A DNA stretch of 64,000 nucleotides from Micromonospora citrea (GTDB lineage: Bacteria > Actinomycetota > Actinomycetes > Mycobacteriales > Micromonosporaceae), in contig NZ_FMHZ01000002.1 in the NCBI RefSeq assembly GCF_900090315.1, positions 1,528,501 to 1,592,500 on the forward strand. The letters are read 5' to 3'. A program made the position numbers and the translations under genes. Under the pieces are notes generated by a model. That model worked only from the letters and a program-made list of their open reading frames with translations, did not search any database and was not told where the DNA came from. How positions within the stretch are numbered: position 1 is the stretch's first letter; every line of letters starts with the position of its first letter. Positions 34,817 to 43,760 of the stretch are shown piece by piece.

Positions 34817-35383
34817 TCAGCTCACCAGTGCTCGTTGCAGGACGGCGCGGAGGTAGCCCGGGTCGGCGGGGCCGTTGTCGAGCAGGATGGCCGTGCAGAG
34901 CCCGTCGGAGGCGGCGACCACTCCGGCGATGGCCGTCGGATCGGCGGTCAGGGTGGCGGCCAGCTCGGCGACGTTCTCCCGCCACCGACGCGCCACCGGC
35001 CGCAGGGCGGGCCGGCGGGCGGCGAGGGTGGCTAGCTCACGTTCCGCCAACGCACGTTCACGTCCCGGGCCGGCGGTCTCCGCGATGAGTTCGGCCAGGC
35101 CGGTGAGCTTGTCCCCGGGCGCGTCCATGATCTGACGGATCTTGGCGGTGTAGGCATCGGCGACGCTGGTCAGGGCGGCGACGAGGAGGTCGTCGAGGGT
35201 GGCGAAATAGTAGGTGCTCAGGCTCGTGGTGATGCCGGCCTGCTTGGCGACGGTGCGATGGGTGACCCCCGCGGCACCGTCGCGGGTGACCACCGCCAGG
35301 GTGGCTTCGATGATCTCGGCTCGGCGTCTGGCCCCACGGGCGAAACGCCCGTCGACGTGCTCGCCACCGTCGTCGTCGGTCAT
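34817..35383 (-). CDS. TetR-family regulator
   Basis: Regulator of 188 residues. The helix-turn-helix (about 20-65) reads EIIEATLAVVTRDGAAGVTH, then RTVAKQAGITTSLSTYYFAT. The rest is the helical ligand domain. ATG 35383 is preceded by GGAGG at four bases. It lies 41 bases downstream of the DHA2 efflux gene on the same strand, and an ACCATCGTTC-type motif recurs before both genes, so it is the likely repressor of the pump and itself. Confidence 0.9.
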   Translation of the reverse strand: MTDDDGGEHVDGRFARGARRRAEIIEATLAVVTRDGAAGVTHRTVAKQAGITTSLSTYYFATLDDLLVAALTSVADAYTAKIRQIMDAPGDKLTGLAELIAETAGPGRERALAERELATLAARRPALRPVARRWRENVAELAATLTADPTAIAGVVAASDGLCTAILLDNGPADPGYLRAVLQRALVS

Positions 35384-35424
35384 GCCACCTCCTCCCACCA
35401 CCCTCAGGTTAGTCGGACCATCGT

Positions 35425-36969
35425 TCAACCAATCGCCTCCTTCTCCTGCTCGTGCTGCTCGTGCTGCTCGTGTCCGAGTCGCGGCAGGTGACGCAGCATG
35501 CGCAGGCACAGCACGGTGGCGGCGGCGATCGCGAGCCCGGCGACCAGGGAGGCGATGTTCACACCTGTGGTGAAGGCCGACTGTGCGTCGACCAACGCGC
35601 CTGCGGGTAGGTCGTCGGCGATGGCGACGGCCGCGCTGAGGCTGTCGGCGAGCGCGGCCGCCTGACTCTCGGAGAGGGCGCCGGGCTCGGTGAGGTTGGC
35701 ACGGTAGACGGCCGTGGCGAGGCTACCCAGGATCGCGACGCCGATGGCGATGCCGAGTTCCTGAACGGTCTCCGACAGTGAGGCCGCGGAGCCGGACTTC
35801 GACGCCGGAGCGGCACCCACCACGATGTCCGTGCCCAGGGCGGCGATCGCGCCGAGACCGAGGTAGACGAAGGCGAACGCGGTCGCGACCGGCAACTCGT
35901 CACCCAGACCGGCGGCGGCCAACAGCCCGTAGCCGGTCAACGAGACACCCAGGGTGCCGCCCATCACGTAGCCGGGTCGGATGCGGCGAGCCAACATCGG
36001 CGCACCGATACCGGCGGCGAACATCGCCAGTGCCGGTGGCCCCATCCACAGGCCCGCCACGAACGGACTCAGCCCCTCCACCAGTTGCAGGTACTGGGTC
36101 ACCAGGTACATCGTGCCGCCCACCCCGACGAGCCCGATGAGCAGCACGGTCAAGGCGGCGCTGAACGCCCGGTTCCGGAACAGGGTGACATCGAGCAGTG
36201 GATCATCCAGGCGGCGTTGCCTGCGCCAGAACGCCACCCCGGCGATCAACCCCACCACCACGGCGAGAACGACGCTCGCATCGAGCCTCTCGGCGGCCGC
36301 ATGCTTGACCGCGTAGACGATCGGCAGGATCACCGCGAGCGACAACGCCACGCTGGCGAGGTCGAGCCGCCCCGCCCGCGGGTCGGCGTACTCCGGCAGC
36401 AGCACCCGGCCAAGCACCAGCACGACGGCCGCGATCGGCACCGCCACGAGGAACGCGGCCCCCCACCAGAACCTGTCCACCAGCACCCCGCCCAGGATCG
36501 GACCGGCGGCCATACCCACGGCGAACATCGTCGCCCACACCCCGATCGCCACCGCCCGCTGCCGCGCGTCGGTGAACATGTTCGAGATCAGCGACAGCGT
36601 CGAGGGCATCAGGGTCGCACCCGCGATCCCCAACAGCGCCCGCGCCGCGATCAGCAGTTCCGCATTCGGCGCGAAGGCAGCGAACACCGACACCGCCGCG
36701 AACGCGGAGACGCCGATCATCAACAACCGGCGACGCCCCAACCGGTCCCCCAGCGTCCCCATGGTGACGAGGAACCCCGCCAGCAGGAAGCCGTAGGCAT
36801 CCATGATCCACAACGTCTGCGTCGCAGTGGGCCCCAGGTCGGCCGCCATGGCCGGCAGCACCAGGTACAACACCGTGACGTCCAGCCCCAGCAGCACCGT
36901 CGGCAACGCCAACAGCGCCATGCCCGCCCATGCTCGCGCGCCCGCCGGCGCGGCTGCCCGTCCTGTCAC
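35425..36969 (-). CDS. MFS drug:proton antiporter, DHA2 family (14 TM)
   Basis: Membrane exporter of 514 residues with fourteen predicted helices. Motif A is LGDRLGRRRLLMIG between helices 2 and 3, and the antiporter motif C-like GMAAGPILGGVLVDRFWWGAAFLVAV covers helix 5 (given here as a region, about residues 150-175). The helix 1 segment LDVTVLYLVLPAMAADL is typical of EmrB/QacA proteins. GTG 36969 has GGAGG four bases ahead. The C-terminal tail is a His/Glu-rich stretch (LGHEQHEQHEQEKEA), an unusual soluble tip. Co-transcribed with the downstream TetR gene. Substrate unknown. Confidence 0.93.
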   Translation of the reverse strand: MTGRAAAPAGARAWAGMALLALPTVLLGLDVTVLYLVLPAMAADLGPTATQTLWIMDAYGFLLAGFLVTMGTLGDRLGRRRLLMIGVSAFAAVSVFAAFAPNAELLIAARALLGIAGATLMPSTLSLISNMFTDARQRAVAIGVWATMFAVGMAAGPILGGVLVDRFWWGAAFLVAVPIAAVVLVLGRVLLPEYADPRAGRLDLASVALSLAVILPIVYAVKHAAAERLDASVVLAVVVGLIAGVAFWRRQRRLDDPLLDVTLFRNRAFSAALTVLLIGLVGVGGTMYLVTQYLQLVEGLSPFVAGLWMGPPALAMFAAGIGAPMLARRIRPGYVMGGTLGVSLTGYGLLAAAGLGDELPVATAFAFVYLGLGAIAALGTDIVVGAAPASKSGSAASLSETVQELGIAIGVAILGSLATAVYRANLTEPGALSESQAAALADSLSAAVAIADDLPAGALVDAQSAFTTGVNIASLVAGLAIAAATVLCLRMLRHLPRLGHEQHEQHEQEKEAIG

Positions 36970-36988
36970 CAGATCCTCCTCGGCCCCG

Positions 36989-37028
36989 GAACGATAGTTG
37001 AACGATCGCACTATTAGAACCATCGTAC
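36989..37028 (-). promoter_or_regulatory. Repeated GAACGAT half-sites upstream of the efflux gene
   Basis: GAACGAT occurs at 36989-36995 and again at 37000-37006, and in inverse form within ACCATCGTAC (37019-37028). ACCATCGTTC also occurs at 35417-35426, just ahead of the TetR gene. The shared half-site before both genes is the pattern expected of a TetR operator. Confidence 0.5.
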
Positions 37029-37117
37029 AAGTAGAGGTGGTGACCGCTTGACTCGGCACCTCGCCGCCAGCGAACGGACGCGGAGGCGGGCGACTCGCGC
37101 ACCTGCCAGCCGGGACA

Positions 37118-37735
37118 GTGCGACGCGCTCGGAACGAGTACCTCGACAATGACGGCAGGCCGCGACTGTTGCTCTTCCACGCCCACGTCAATCTGTTGGG
37201 CCGGGTGTCATTGATCATGCTGGCCACCCTGCTCACCCTGCGGCCCACCGCGCTGCGCACCCGGATGGCCGACGGCGCCGTGACCGTGGCCCGTCGAGCG
37301 CTGCCGATCGCGGTCGCCGGGCTCACCGCTGTCGGCATCGACGTACTGGCCTGGTGGCCGCCGCCGGCCGCCGGTGGGCTGGCGTTGACCACCGCGGCCG
37401 CCCTGCTCACCGCCCTACCCGTCGGGCAGGCGGCCCGACGCACCATCAACGTCCATGCACTGATCGCGATCAGCGCCGCGCTGCCCGGCGCGTCATGGCA
37501 GCGCTGCCGCACCCACTACCTGCGCAACCTGACGAAGGCGCCCAAGCCCGCGCAGCCGTGGATCGCGACCCTGGTGCGGACGATCTTCGACCAGCCCGAC
37601 GCCGACGCCGTCCGCGTCCAGCTGTATGCCGTAGCCGACGCGGCAAAGCCGGATGTGCCCACCGGCAGGGAGGCGGCCGCAGATGGTGATCGGCGTCCTG
37701 GCGCGACGCCGCGCCCGTTCGGCGGCTACTTCTGA
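37118..37735 (+). pseudogene. Membrane-protein fragment joined to IS256-type transposase fragment
   Basis: A 205-codon frame with two unrelated halves. Residues 1-115 contain three hydrophobic segments (SLIMLATLLTLRPTAL; LPIAVAGLTAVGIDVLAWW; ALTTAAALLTALPVGQAA) and look like part of a membrane protein. From about residue 117 the text becomes LPGASWQRCRTHYLRNLTKAP, then AQPWIATLVRTIFDQPDADAVR, a diagnostic internal piece of Mutator/IS256-family transposases. The end (TGREAAADGDRRPG) matches neither. It is a relic produced by insertion and deletion, not a working gene. It overlaps the tail of the convergent membrane-protein gene by ten bases. Confidence 0.65.
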
Positions 37736-38796
37736 TCTTGGTCGAGGTTGGCCTCGTGGGTCAGATGACTGGCTGGGCCGGGGTCGGTGGCGGGTGCGGG
37801 CCGGGGCGGGCAGAGCGCGGCCACGGCGATGGCTGCTGTTATCGCCGCCCCGGCGGGGTAGGCCATGCCGCCAAATTCGTCGGTGGGCACCAGGCCACGC
37901 CAGAACGGCGAGTCAGGCACGGCCGTGCCTGACAGTGTGCCCAGGTATTGCAGACTACCGAGCAGCCAGGCGGGGATCAGCAAGACGAGACCGCCAATGA
38001 CGGCGGTGGCCGCGAGAGCGGCTGCCAACGGACGGTGCTCGAGACGGCGGCTGGCCCAGCCGGCTAGCAGCCATCCGGCCAGCATGCCGAGCAGGCCGAC
38101 GGCGAGCGTCGAACCGGTGAGCCAGCGCGGTTCCGCCCGGTAGATCGAGACTATGAGCCCGCCTTCGGCGGACGCTGCGTCGAAGTAGTCCTCGAACGAC
38201 AGCACGAGTGCGTCGTTGCGTGCGGTCAACGCCTGCGAGTTGTTTTGCCGGGCGCCGGTTTCGATGTCGGTCGGGCTGGTCGAGTAGGTGTCGGTGACGG
38301 TCCAGCCGGCCGCCTCCAGGCGTTGCTGCAGGCCGGCTAGATAGGCGTCGACGTCCTCGGTCGCAGGCGTTCGATCGGTGCTGTAGCTGACCGACGCCGC
38401 ATCGGTCTCACCACCGTTGTTGCGGAAGGGGCCGTCCGACCTTTCGTACCATCGTGCCGATAAGCCTGGGGTGAGCATCTCGGCCAGCTGAGTCCGCGCT
38501 GCGCCGCTTGGTAGCGCCGGCGCCGCCTCCCAACCAATACGGTTCGCCAGCGACGCGCTCAGAAAGCCGGAGAAGATTGAGGCGAAGATTGCCAGCACGA
38601 CCACGCCTCTGCTGAGTGGACGACCGAGTCGGGCCCGCATGCCTTGCCGAAGCAGGTTGAGCGTCTCAACAAGGCCGGGCCGGACGTGTCCGGCCTCGGC
38701 AGCCATGAGCAGCGTGTCTGCCAGTTCTCCGCGACGTGAGCCCTTCGGGTAGACGTGCAGCAGCAGGCGATATGGGGTGGCGAGGCGGCGGCTCAC
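37726..38796 (-). CDS. PadR-linked membrane protein
   Basis: Protein of 356 residues. An N-terminal cytoplasmic segment (RLATPYRLLLHVYPKGSRRG) resembles HAAS-type signalling segments found beside PadR genes. A membrane helix near residues 65-85 follows, then an extracellular part of about 130 residues (GFLSASLANRIGWEA; WYERSDGPFRNNGG) and three to four C-terminal helices (about 228-345). GTG 38796 overlaps the PadR stop by four bases (GTGA), so it is co-expressed with PadR. It probably senses or responds to an envelope signal. No enzymatic motif seen. Confidence 0.8.
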   Translation of the reverse strand: MSRRLATPYRLLLHVYPKGSRRGELADTLLMAAEAGHVRPGLVETLNLLRQGMRARLGRPLSRGVVVLAIFASIFSGFLSASLANRIGWEAAPALPSGAARTQLAEMLTPGLSARWYERSDGPFRNNGGETDAASVSYSTDRTPATEDVDAYLAGLQQRLEAAGWTVTDTYSTSPTDIETGARQNNSQALTARNDALVLSFEDYFDAASAEGGLIVSIYRAEPRWLTGSTLAVGLLGMLAGWLLAGWASRRLEHRPLAAALAATAVIGGLVLLIPAWLLGSLQYLGTLSGTAVPDSPFWRGLVPTDEFGGMAYPAGAAITAAIAVAALCPPRPAPATDPGPASHLTHEANLDQDQK

Positions 38797-39131
38797 GCGA
38801 ACGCCGGGCCAGGCCGCGAGGCGTTCAGCAGCCGCGATGCGGTGCGAACATTGTGGGCCAGTCGCGCTGTCTCCTCAGCGAGTGCCGCCGCGCCGCCGTC
38901 GGTGAGGCGGTAGTAGCGCCGAGGACGCCCTTCAACGGTCTCCTCTCTGTCGATCGCGACCAGTCCTTGGGCGGCTAACCGGTCCAGCGCCGCGTAGAGG
39001 GTGCCGGCCTGCAACCTGACCTGGCCTTCGGAGAGCGCCTCAGCCGTCTGGATCACGCCGTACCCGTGCCGCGGTTGATCGACCAGCGCGGTCAGGATCC
39101 AGAACGTCGGTTCTCGCATGGCCTTCGACAT
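38793..39131 (-). CDS. PadR-family transcriptional regulator
   Basis: Compact winged-helix regulator of 112 residues. The PadR signature is visible as REPTFWILTALVDQPRHGYG, QLQAGTLYAALDRL-type text (QVRLQAGTLYAALDRLAAQG) and the wing GRPRRYYRLTDGGAAAL. ATG 39131 is chosen because an almost ideal promoter places the transcription start at it, giving a leaderless mRNA; ATG 39119 has no better ribosome-binding site. It is coupled to the downstream membrane-protein gene by a GTGA overlap and likely represses the pair. Confidence 0.92.
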   Translation of the reverse strand: MSKAMREPTFWILTALVDQPRHGYGVIQTAEALSEGQVRLQAGTLYAALDRLAAQGLVAIDREETVEGRPRRYYRLTDGGAAALAEETARLAHNVRTASRLLNASRPGPAFA

Positions 39132-39138
39132 GACCGCC

Positions 39139-39167
39139 AATATAAAGATTGTCTGACTATGGTGCAA
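39139..39167 (-). promoter_or_regulatory. Promoter of the padR operon (leaderless)
   Basis: On the minus strand TTGCAC is followed by 17 bases, then TATATT, then 7 bases, then the ATG. Both hexamers and the spacer are near consensus for the main sigma factor, and the distance to ATG predicts a transcript starting at the start codon. The AT-rich spacer is a natural place for PadR to bind. Confidence 0.7.
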
Positions 39168-39649
39168 CGGCGCTGGTGCCGCGCCGGCCGGGGCGCTCAC
39201 ATCGCCCGCTTGCAGTCCCGAGCCACGCCCCGCGACCGGCAGACCCGAACAAGCCACACGAGCACTCTCCGGTGGTCGGAGGAAGCACGAACGGCCACCG
39301 CACCGCCGGGCAACGCCGCTATCGCAACGTCCCGAAGAGCGCGCACGTCGGCTACCGGCTCGCGGCGGCCGTTCATCCGGTGGTACCGGTTGCTGGCGTC
39401 GCTCTGGGTCAGGCTGGGGTCCGACGGTGATCGGCGACACAATTGTCTCGATGCGACCACCTCCGACGGATCAGGTGAGCGCACATCGACATGAGCGGAC
39501 GTCTCGTCGACGGCCAACCTGCCGCCTCTAGATCGCTGACCCTGCCGCAGATCACCTGGCAGAGATGCGTCGCACATCAGCTGACGGACCACACGCCGGC
39601 AGCCGGCCGGCCTGGCTTTTACGCTGGGGCGGTCACGCTGCCCTGACCG
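39168..39649. other. Gene-poor stretch between padR and transposase relic
   Basis: About 480 bases. No frame shows a domain or convincing start signals. The sequence probably represents flanking debris of the adjoining transposase relic. Confidence 0.4.
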
Positions 39650-40692
39650 CCTGGTCGATCAGCTCGGCCGGAGTACCGATCAACGACGTGGCGAAGGTGA
39701 TGGCGCACGAGCGGACGTCGACAGGAGCTGGCCGCGCATAGGTGGGCGATCTTGCGTTCGGCTTTGGGGTGGGTGGGCGGTAGTCGGCCCGCCAGGCCGG
39801 GTCGGTTTGCCGGGTCCGGGCGGACGTGAGGTGGGTTTCCCAGTGGCTGATGGCGATCTGCCGGCCGGACTTCGACTCGGTGCATTACGTGCGGAGTGGG
39901 CAGTCGGTGCAAGCCCGGGCAAAGTCTGCTTTCCCGGCGTGACGGTTGTGACCGGTGATCGGCCGGATCGCGAGGGTGACCTGGTTCGGGCAGGTGACCG
40001 TGCCGGCGGCGAGGGCGATGGTGAACTGGCCCTTGGCGAACTTGCCACCCGGCGCGACCTGTGGCTGGACCTTGGTCTTGGCGTCGATCCCGGCAGTATG
40101 CAGGCATTCGAGTACTTCCCCGGCGCCGTAGGCCGAATCGCCTTAGACCACCGCGTCGCTCCGGGTGTGTTCTGATCGCCGGCCGGGGTGGTGAGGTCGG
40201 CGGCCGGGCCGGCGTCGTCGGTGTTACCGGCAGTGACCTCGGTGGCGGCGATGATCTCGCTGTCCGGATCGACGTGATATGCCCTTTGTAGCCGTCGAAG
40301 CCGCGGTGGCTGATCTTGTGCCCGTGCCGGGCCTGCGGGGCGACGGTGGAGATCACTCGGTCCGCGGCGACTTTGCGGACTCCGCAGCACCCCATCGCCG
40401 CCGGGTTCCAGGTCCTGGCCCAGCACCGTGGCCAGCAACCGCATCGCCTCGGTGACCACCTCGGGCAGCTTCTTGCGGCCGCGAGGGCGGCGAGCAGGGC
40501 CTACCCGTCCCGGGCCCGTGAGTCAATCAACGCTTCCCGGGCGGTCTTGTCGTCCCAGTCCACGACCGGTCACGCCGTGCTGGCGTAGTCGTCGCCGCTG
40601 GTCAACACGGCCCGCAGTTCGATGGCCAGGTCGCGGCCGGCCGCGGTGAGCAGCCCGCGCACCGCCGAGCGAATCAGCGTGATCGTGTCCAT
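39650..40692 (-). pseudogene. Decayed IS1182-type DDE transposase
   Basis: The minus strand, read across all three frames, carries the ordered pieces of an IS1182-family transposase: LRAVLTSGDDYASTA, DWDDKTAREALIDSRARDG, LPEVVTEAMRLLATVLGQDL, QARHGHKISHRGFDGYKGH, DPDSEIIAATEVTAGNTDDAG, and the C-terminal VTCPNQVTLAIRP with its Cys-rich ACTDCPLRT and HLC-type end. At least two frameshifts and in-frame stops are present, and the N-terminal third is missing. The break near 40692 abuts the XRE-cupin fragment. It is inactive. Confidence 0.75.
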
Positions 40693-40702
40693 CGTGGCGC
40701 TG

Positions 40703-40942
40703 CTCCTACCGCTCGCCGAGGTCTACGCAGTGCCTCTCGACCAGCTCGTCGGCGCGCCACGCTCCGGTGACCCGCGTATCCACCTGCGCTCGGCGAACCT
40801 GATCCTCGCACCGGGCGAGGCCGCCGAGTTCGACACCTACGTGCCGCACTGGCTCGGACCCGACGGCGACCAACCTGTCGAACTACTCGTCCTCTTCGGG
40901 CGTGAGGGAGAGCGAGCCCATCTCAAGGCCCGCACCACCTGA
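40703..40942 (+). pseudogene. Truncated XRE-cupin transcriptional regulator
   Basis: About 80 codons in which two conserved blocks of an XRE-cupin regulator are brought together. First comes the end of the HTH domain (YAVPLDQLVGAPRSGDPRIH), then the cupin end (LILAPGEAAEFDTYVPHWLG and ELLVLFGREGERAHLKAR). The helix-turn-helix itself and most of the cupin barrel are missing. In relatives such regulators sit beside thioredoxin-reductase-like flavoproteins, and the neighbouring gene is one. The partner enzyme has thus outlived its regulator. Confidence 0.65.
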
Positions 40943-40954
40943 CGCCCGAGGTCC

Positions 40955-42016
40955 TTACTGCTCGCCCAAGAACGAATCCAGGCTGTGCGCACCGGCGCCC
41001 AGCACACGCCGTGACACCTCGGCCTCCAGCGGGCCATCGAACACACCTGCGCCCGCGACCCGGGACGCGGCGGCAGCCTTTGCGTCAGCCATCAACAGAT
41101 CCATGTGGATCGCCGCGGCCGCGGTGACTCCAGCCGCGGCAGCGACCGGCACCAAAGCCAGCACATCGCTGACGTTGCCCGCCGCCCACACGCCGGGCAC
41201 CCCGGTGAAACCGGAAGCATCTACCTGGAGTTGCTCCCCCAGGCCCATCGGGTGCTCCCGCAACCTCAGACCCAGTCCCTCGAGGAAACCGGCGCGGGCC
41301 ACGAACCGGGGAGCGACCGCCAGCACGCGCACCGGCACCACCTTGCCCGACCCGAGCCGGACGCCGGAGAGCCGATCCTGGGCATCGACCTCGACGCCGG
41401 CGATCTCCCCGTCAACCACGGCGACGCCCAGGCCCGCGAGCTGTTCCCACTGCTCGCTGGTCAGCTCCATCCCGGTGTGACGGAACAGGGTGACATCCTC
41501 CGACATCTGCCGAAACAACAGCGCCTGATGGAAGCTGCCGAGCACACCGGTCGCCCGGTCGCGGACCTCCCAGCCGTGGCAGTACACGCAGTGCAGCACA
41601 TCCCGGCCCCACCGGTCAGCCAGCCCCGGCACGTCCGGCAACTCGTCGACCAACCCCGTCGTCACCAGCACCCGCCGCGCTCGCACCCGCTGCCCATCCT
41701 CAGCGACGACCGAGAACGTCTCGCCGTCCCGACCGAGCCGAGCCACCCGGCCCGAAACGACACGGCCGCCGTACGACGCGACTTCCTCCCGCCCGCGCTG
41801 CAGCAACTCCAGCGGGGAGATCCCCTCACGACCAAGCAAGCCATGCGCACCGACATTGACTGCCGGCGCATTACGCGGCTCACCCGCATCGATCACCAAC
41901 ACCGACCGGCGCACCCTGGCCAGGTTCAACGCTCCGGAAAGACCAGCAGCACCGCCACCCACCACCACCACGTCCCAGATCCGTTCATCGGCCCGCAGCA
42001 ACTCGACATCGCTCAT
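40955..42016 (-). CDS. Thioredoxin-reductase-like NAD(P)/FAD oxidoreductase
   Basis: Flavoprotein of 353 residues. The FAD motif VVVVGGGAAGLSGALNLAR is at residue 16, the redox motif CVYC in VLHCVYCHGWEV near residue 140, and the C-terminal FAD segment GVWAAGNVSDV near 283. The NADP-binding GxGxxA of true thioredoxin reductases is replaced by GVLGSFHQALLFRQM, so it probably does not reduce thioredoxin. It belongs to the class II flavoprotein relatives that accompany XRE-cupin regulators. ATG 42016 starts MSDVELLR; the frame upstream is Arg-rich. Its C-terminal region lies 12 bases from the truncated regulator, in convergent orientation. Confidence 0.88.
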   Translation of the reverse strand: MSDVELLRADERIWDVVVVGGGAAGLSGALNLARVRRSVLVIDAGEPRNAPAVNVGAHGLLGREGISPLELLQRGREEVASYGGRVVSGRVARLGRDGETFSVVAEDGQRVRARRVLVTTGLVDELPDVPGLADRWGRDVLHCVYCHGWEVRDRATGVLGSFHQALLFRQMSEDVTLFRHTGMELTSEQWEQLAGLGVAVVDGEIAGVEVDAQDRLSGVRLGSGKVVPVRVLAVAPRFVARAGFLEGLGLRLREHPMGLGEQLQVDASGFTGVPGVWAAGNVSDVLALVPVAAAAGVTAAAAIHMDLLMADAKAAAASRVAGAGVFDGPLEAEVSRRVLGAGAHSLDSFLGEQ

Positions 42017-42216
42017 GCCACCAGCGTGCGAGCAGCGTCCGCCCACAGCAAGGGTCCATGCCATCTTGGCAAATTTCGAGACGAACGGACCGTACCGCTC
42101 AACCGAAGCAGGTCCACCACAACCACCACGTCTCTGACGTCGGGCGTTGATCCGTCGCTGGCTGGCTTCGACGCTCACTGTTCAGCCCCGTTGCCGTCAC
42201 CGTTGCTGTCGACACG

Positions 42217-43608
42217 GGGCTGTCTCGCCAACGGTGTTTCCGGCGATCTTGGTTAGTAGGTTTCAGCGGCTGGGAAGCGGTCGCTGAAGGTGATGGCGAA
42301 GGCGTTCAACGCGGGTTTCCAGCGCATCGTCCATCGGGCTCTGCCTGCTCCGGTGGGGTCCAGGGACCGGGTCACCAGGTACAGACACTTCAACGCGGCC
42401 TGCTCGTTCGGGAAGTGGCCGCGGGCCTTGATCGCTCGCCGGTAGCGGGCGTTGAGGGACTCGATCGCGTTGGTCGAGCAGATCACCGTGCGGATCTCGA
42501 CGTCGTAGTCGAGGAACGGAATGAACTCCGTCCAGGCGTTGTCCCACAACCGGATCACCGCCGGATACCGGCCGCCCCACTTGTCGGCCAGGTCGTCGAA
42601 CGCCGCCCTGGCGGCGGTGGCGTTGACCGCGGTGTAGATCGGCTTGATGTCACGCTTCAACTCGTCCCAGTACTTGCGGGAGGTCAACCGGAACGTGTTG
42701 CGGATCAGATGAATCACGCACGTCTGCACCACCGTCTGCGGCCACACGTTCGTGACCACCTCGGGCAGCCCTTTCAGCCCGTCGCAGACGAGGAAGAACA
42801 CGTCCTTGACGCCGCGGTTGCGCAGGTCGGTCAGTACACTCATCCAGAACTTCGCGCCCTCACCACCTGTGCCGGCCCACAGCCCGAGGATGTCCTTCTC
42901 GCCGTCGAGAGAGACGCCGATCGCGGCGTAGAACGGCCGGTTCGCCACCTGCCCGTCCCTAACCTTGACCACGATGGCGTCGATGAACACCGCCGCGTAA
43001 ATGGCGTCCAAGGGCCGGTGGGACCAGTCGGTCATCTCCTCGATGACCTTGTCGGTGATCCGGGAGATCGTCTCCTTCGACACCGACGCTCCATAGATCT
43101 CAGCGAAGTGCGCCGAGATCTCCCCGGTCGTCAATCCCTTGGCATACAACGACAACACCACCTCGTCGACCCCCGACAGGCGCCGCTGCCGCTTGCGGAC
43201 GATCTGAGGATCGAACGTGCCGGCCCGGTCCCGTGGCACGTTGATCTGCACCGGCCCGCTGGTGTCGGTCAGCACCGTCTTCGGCCGGCTGCCGTTACGG
43301 ATGTTGCCCGACCCCGCACCGGCCGCATCGTGCTTGGCGTAGCCGAGATGCTCGGTCATCTCCTCGTTCAACGCGGTCTCCAGGACCGTCTTGGTCAACT
43401 GCTTCAACAGACCGTCCGGCCCGGTCAACGACAGGCCCTGTTCCTTGGCCGCCCGAACGAGCTCGGCAGCGGCCTGCTCCTCCGCAGACGGCTCAGGCCG
43501 CTTCTTCCGTCCGGTCACGTCGTTCAGTGTCGCGGTCATCACGGCACCCTCCTCACCAGGCACAACGCCCGGTGGGTCAGGCCGGAAACACCGTTAGATC
43601 CACAGACC
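42217..43608. mobile_element. Intact IS256-family insertion sequence
   Basis: About 1.39 kb carrying one transposase gene, bounded by imperfect 28-base inverted repeats at 42217-42244 and 43581-43608. The outer ends read GGGCTGT (left) and GGTCTGT (right, reverse complement), and the inner 15 bases (AACGGTGTTTCCGGC) match perfectly. Just outside, GTCGAC occurs at 42208-42213 and 43610-43615, possibly a worn target duplication of 8 bases. All parts needed for transposition appear present. Confidence 0.85.
42253..43539 (-). CDS. IS256-family (Mutator) transposase
   Basis: Transposase of 428 residues, full family length. DDE residues are visible as the Asp in AVFIDAIVVKVRDG, the Asp in FFLVCDGLKGLPE, and the Glu in STNAIESLNARYRR. 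The Mutator signature CVIHLIRNTF precedes the last. The N terminus holds the DNA-binding part with LTKTVLETALNEEMTEHLGY. ATG 43539 has GGAGG eight bases ahead; an upstream start at 43563 would add eight residues. It belongs to a different IS256 lineage from the relic at 37.5 kb (ASWQRCRTHY there, VQTCVIHLIRN here). It looks functional. Confidence 0.93.
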   Translation of the reverse strand: MTATLNDVTGRKKRPEPSAEEQAAAELVRAAKEQGLSLTGPDGLLKQLTKTVLETALNEEMTEHLGYAKHDAAGAGSGNIRNGSRPKTVLTDTSGPVQINVPRDRAGTFDPQIVRKRQRRLSGVDEVVLSLYAKGLTTGEISAHFAEIYGASVSKETISRITDKVIEEMTDWSHRPLDAIYAAVFIDAIVVKVRDGQVANRPFYAAIGVSLDGEKDILGLWAGTGGEGAKFWMSVLTDLRNRGVKDVFFLVCDGLKGLPEVVTNVWPQTVVQTCVIHLIRNTFRLTSRKYWDELKRDIKPIYTAVNATAARAAFDDLADKWGGRYPAVIRLWDNAWTEFIPFLDYDVEIRTVICSTNAIESLNARYRRAIKARGHFPNEQAALKCLYLVTRSLDPTGAGRARWTMRWKPALNAFAITFSDRFPAAETY

Positions 43609-43731
43609 CGTCGACCACCAACAGGGGTGGTCTGCTTCGGTGTGAACTCTCGGCGAGCGGGTCGGATCGGGTCCGATACAAGGTCAAACGGCGCGCTGAG
43701 GCGCTTCTCGGCCTCGTTCGGATGGCACCGT

Positions 43732-43752
43732 TGCTGTACTTCGCTGCTGTAC
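43732..43752 (+). repeat. Left copy of AICE end repeat
   Basis: TGCTGTACTT, then CG, then CTGCTGTAC. This matches the copy at 45963-45983 in 19 of 21 bases and in the same orientation. It lies just beyond the last small gene of the left part of the element. Confidence 0.6.
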
Positions 43753-43760
43753 TGCTGGCA

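Noticed and set aside
43581..43760. Duplicate of the tRNA-Val 3' end (left att site)
   Set aside because: No stretch matching the tRNA 3' half was found here; the left attachment site may have been lost or replaced next to the IS256 copy.
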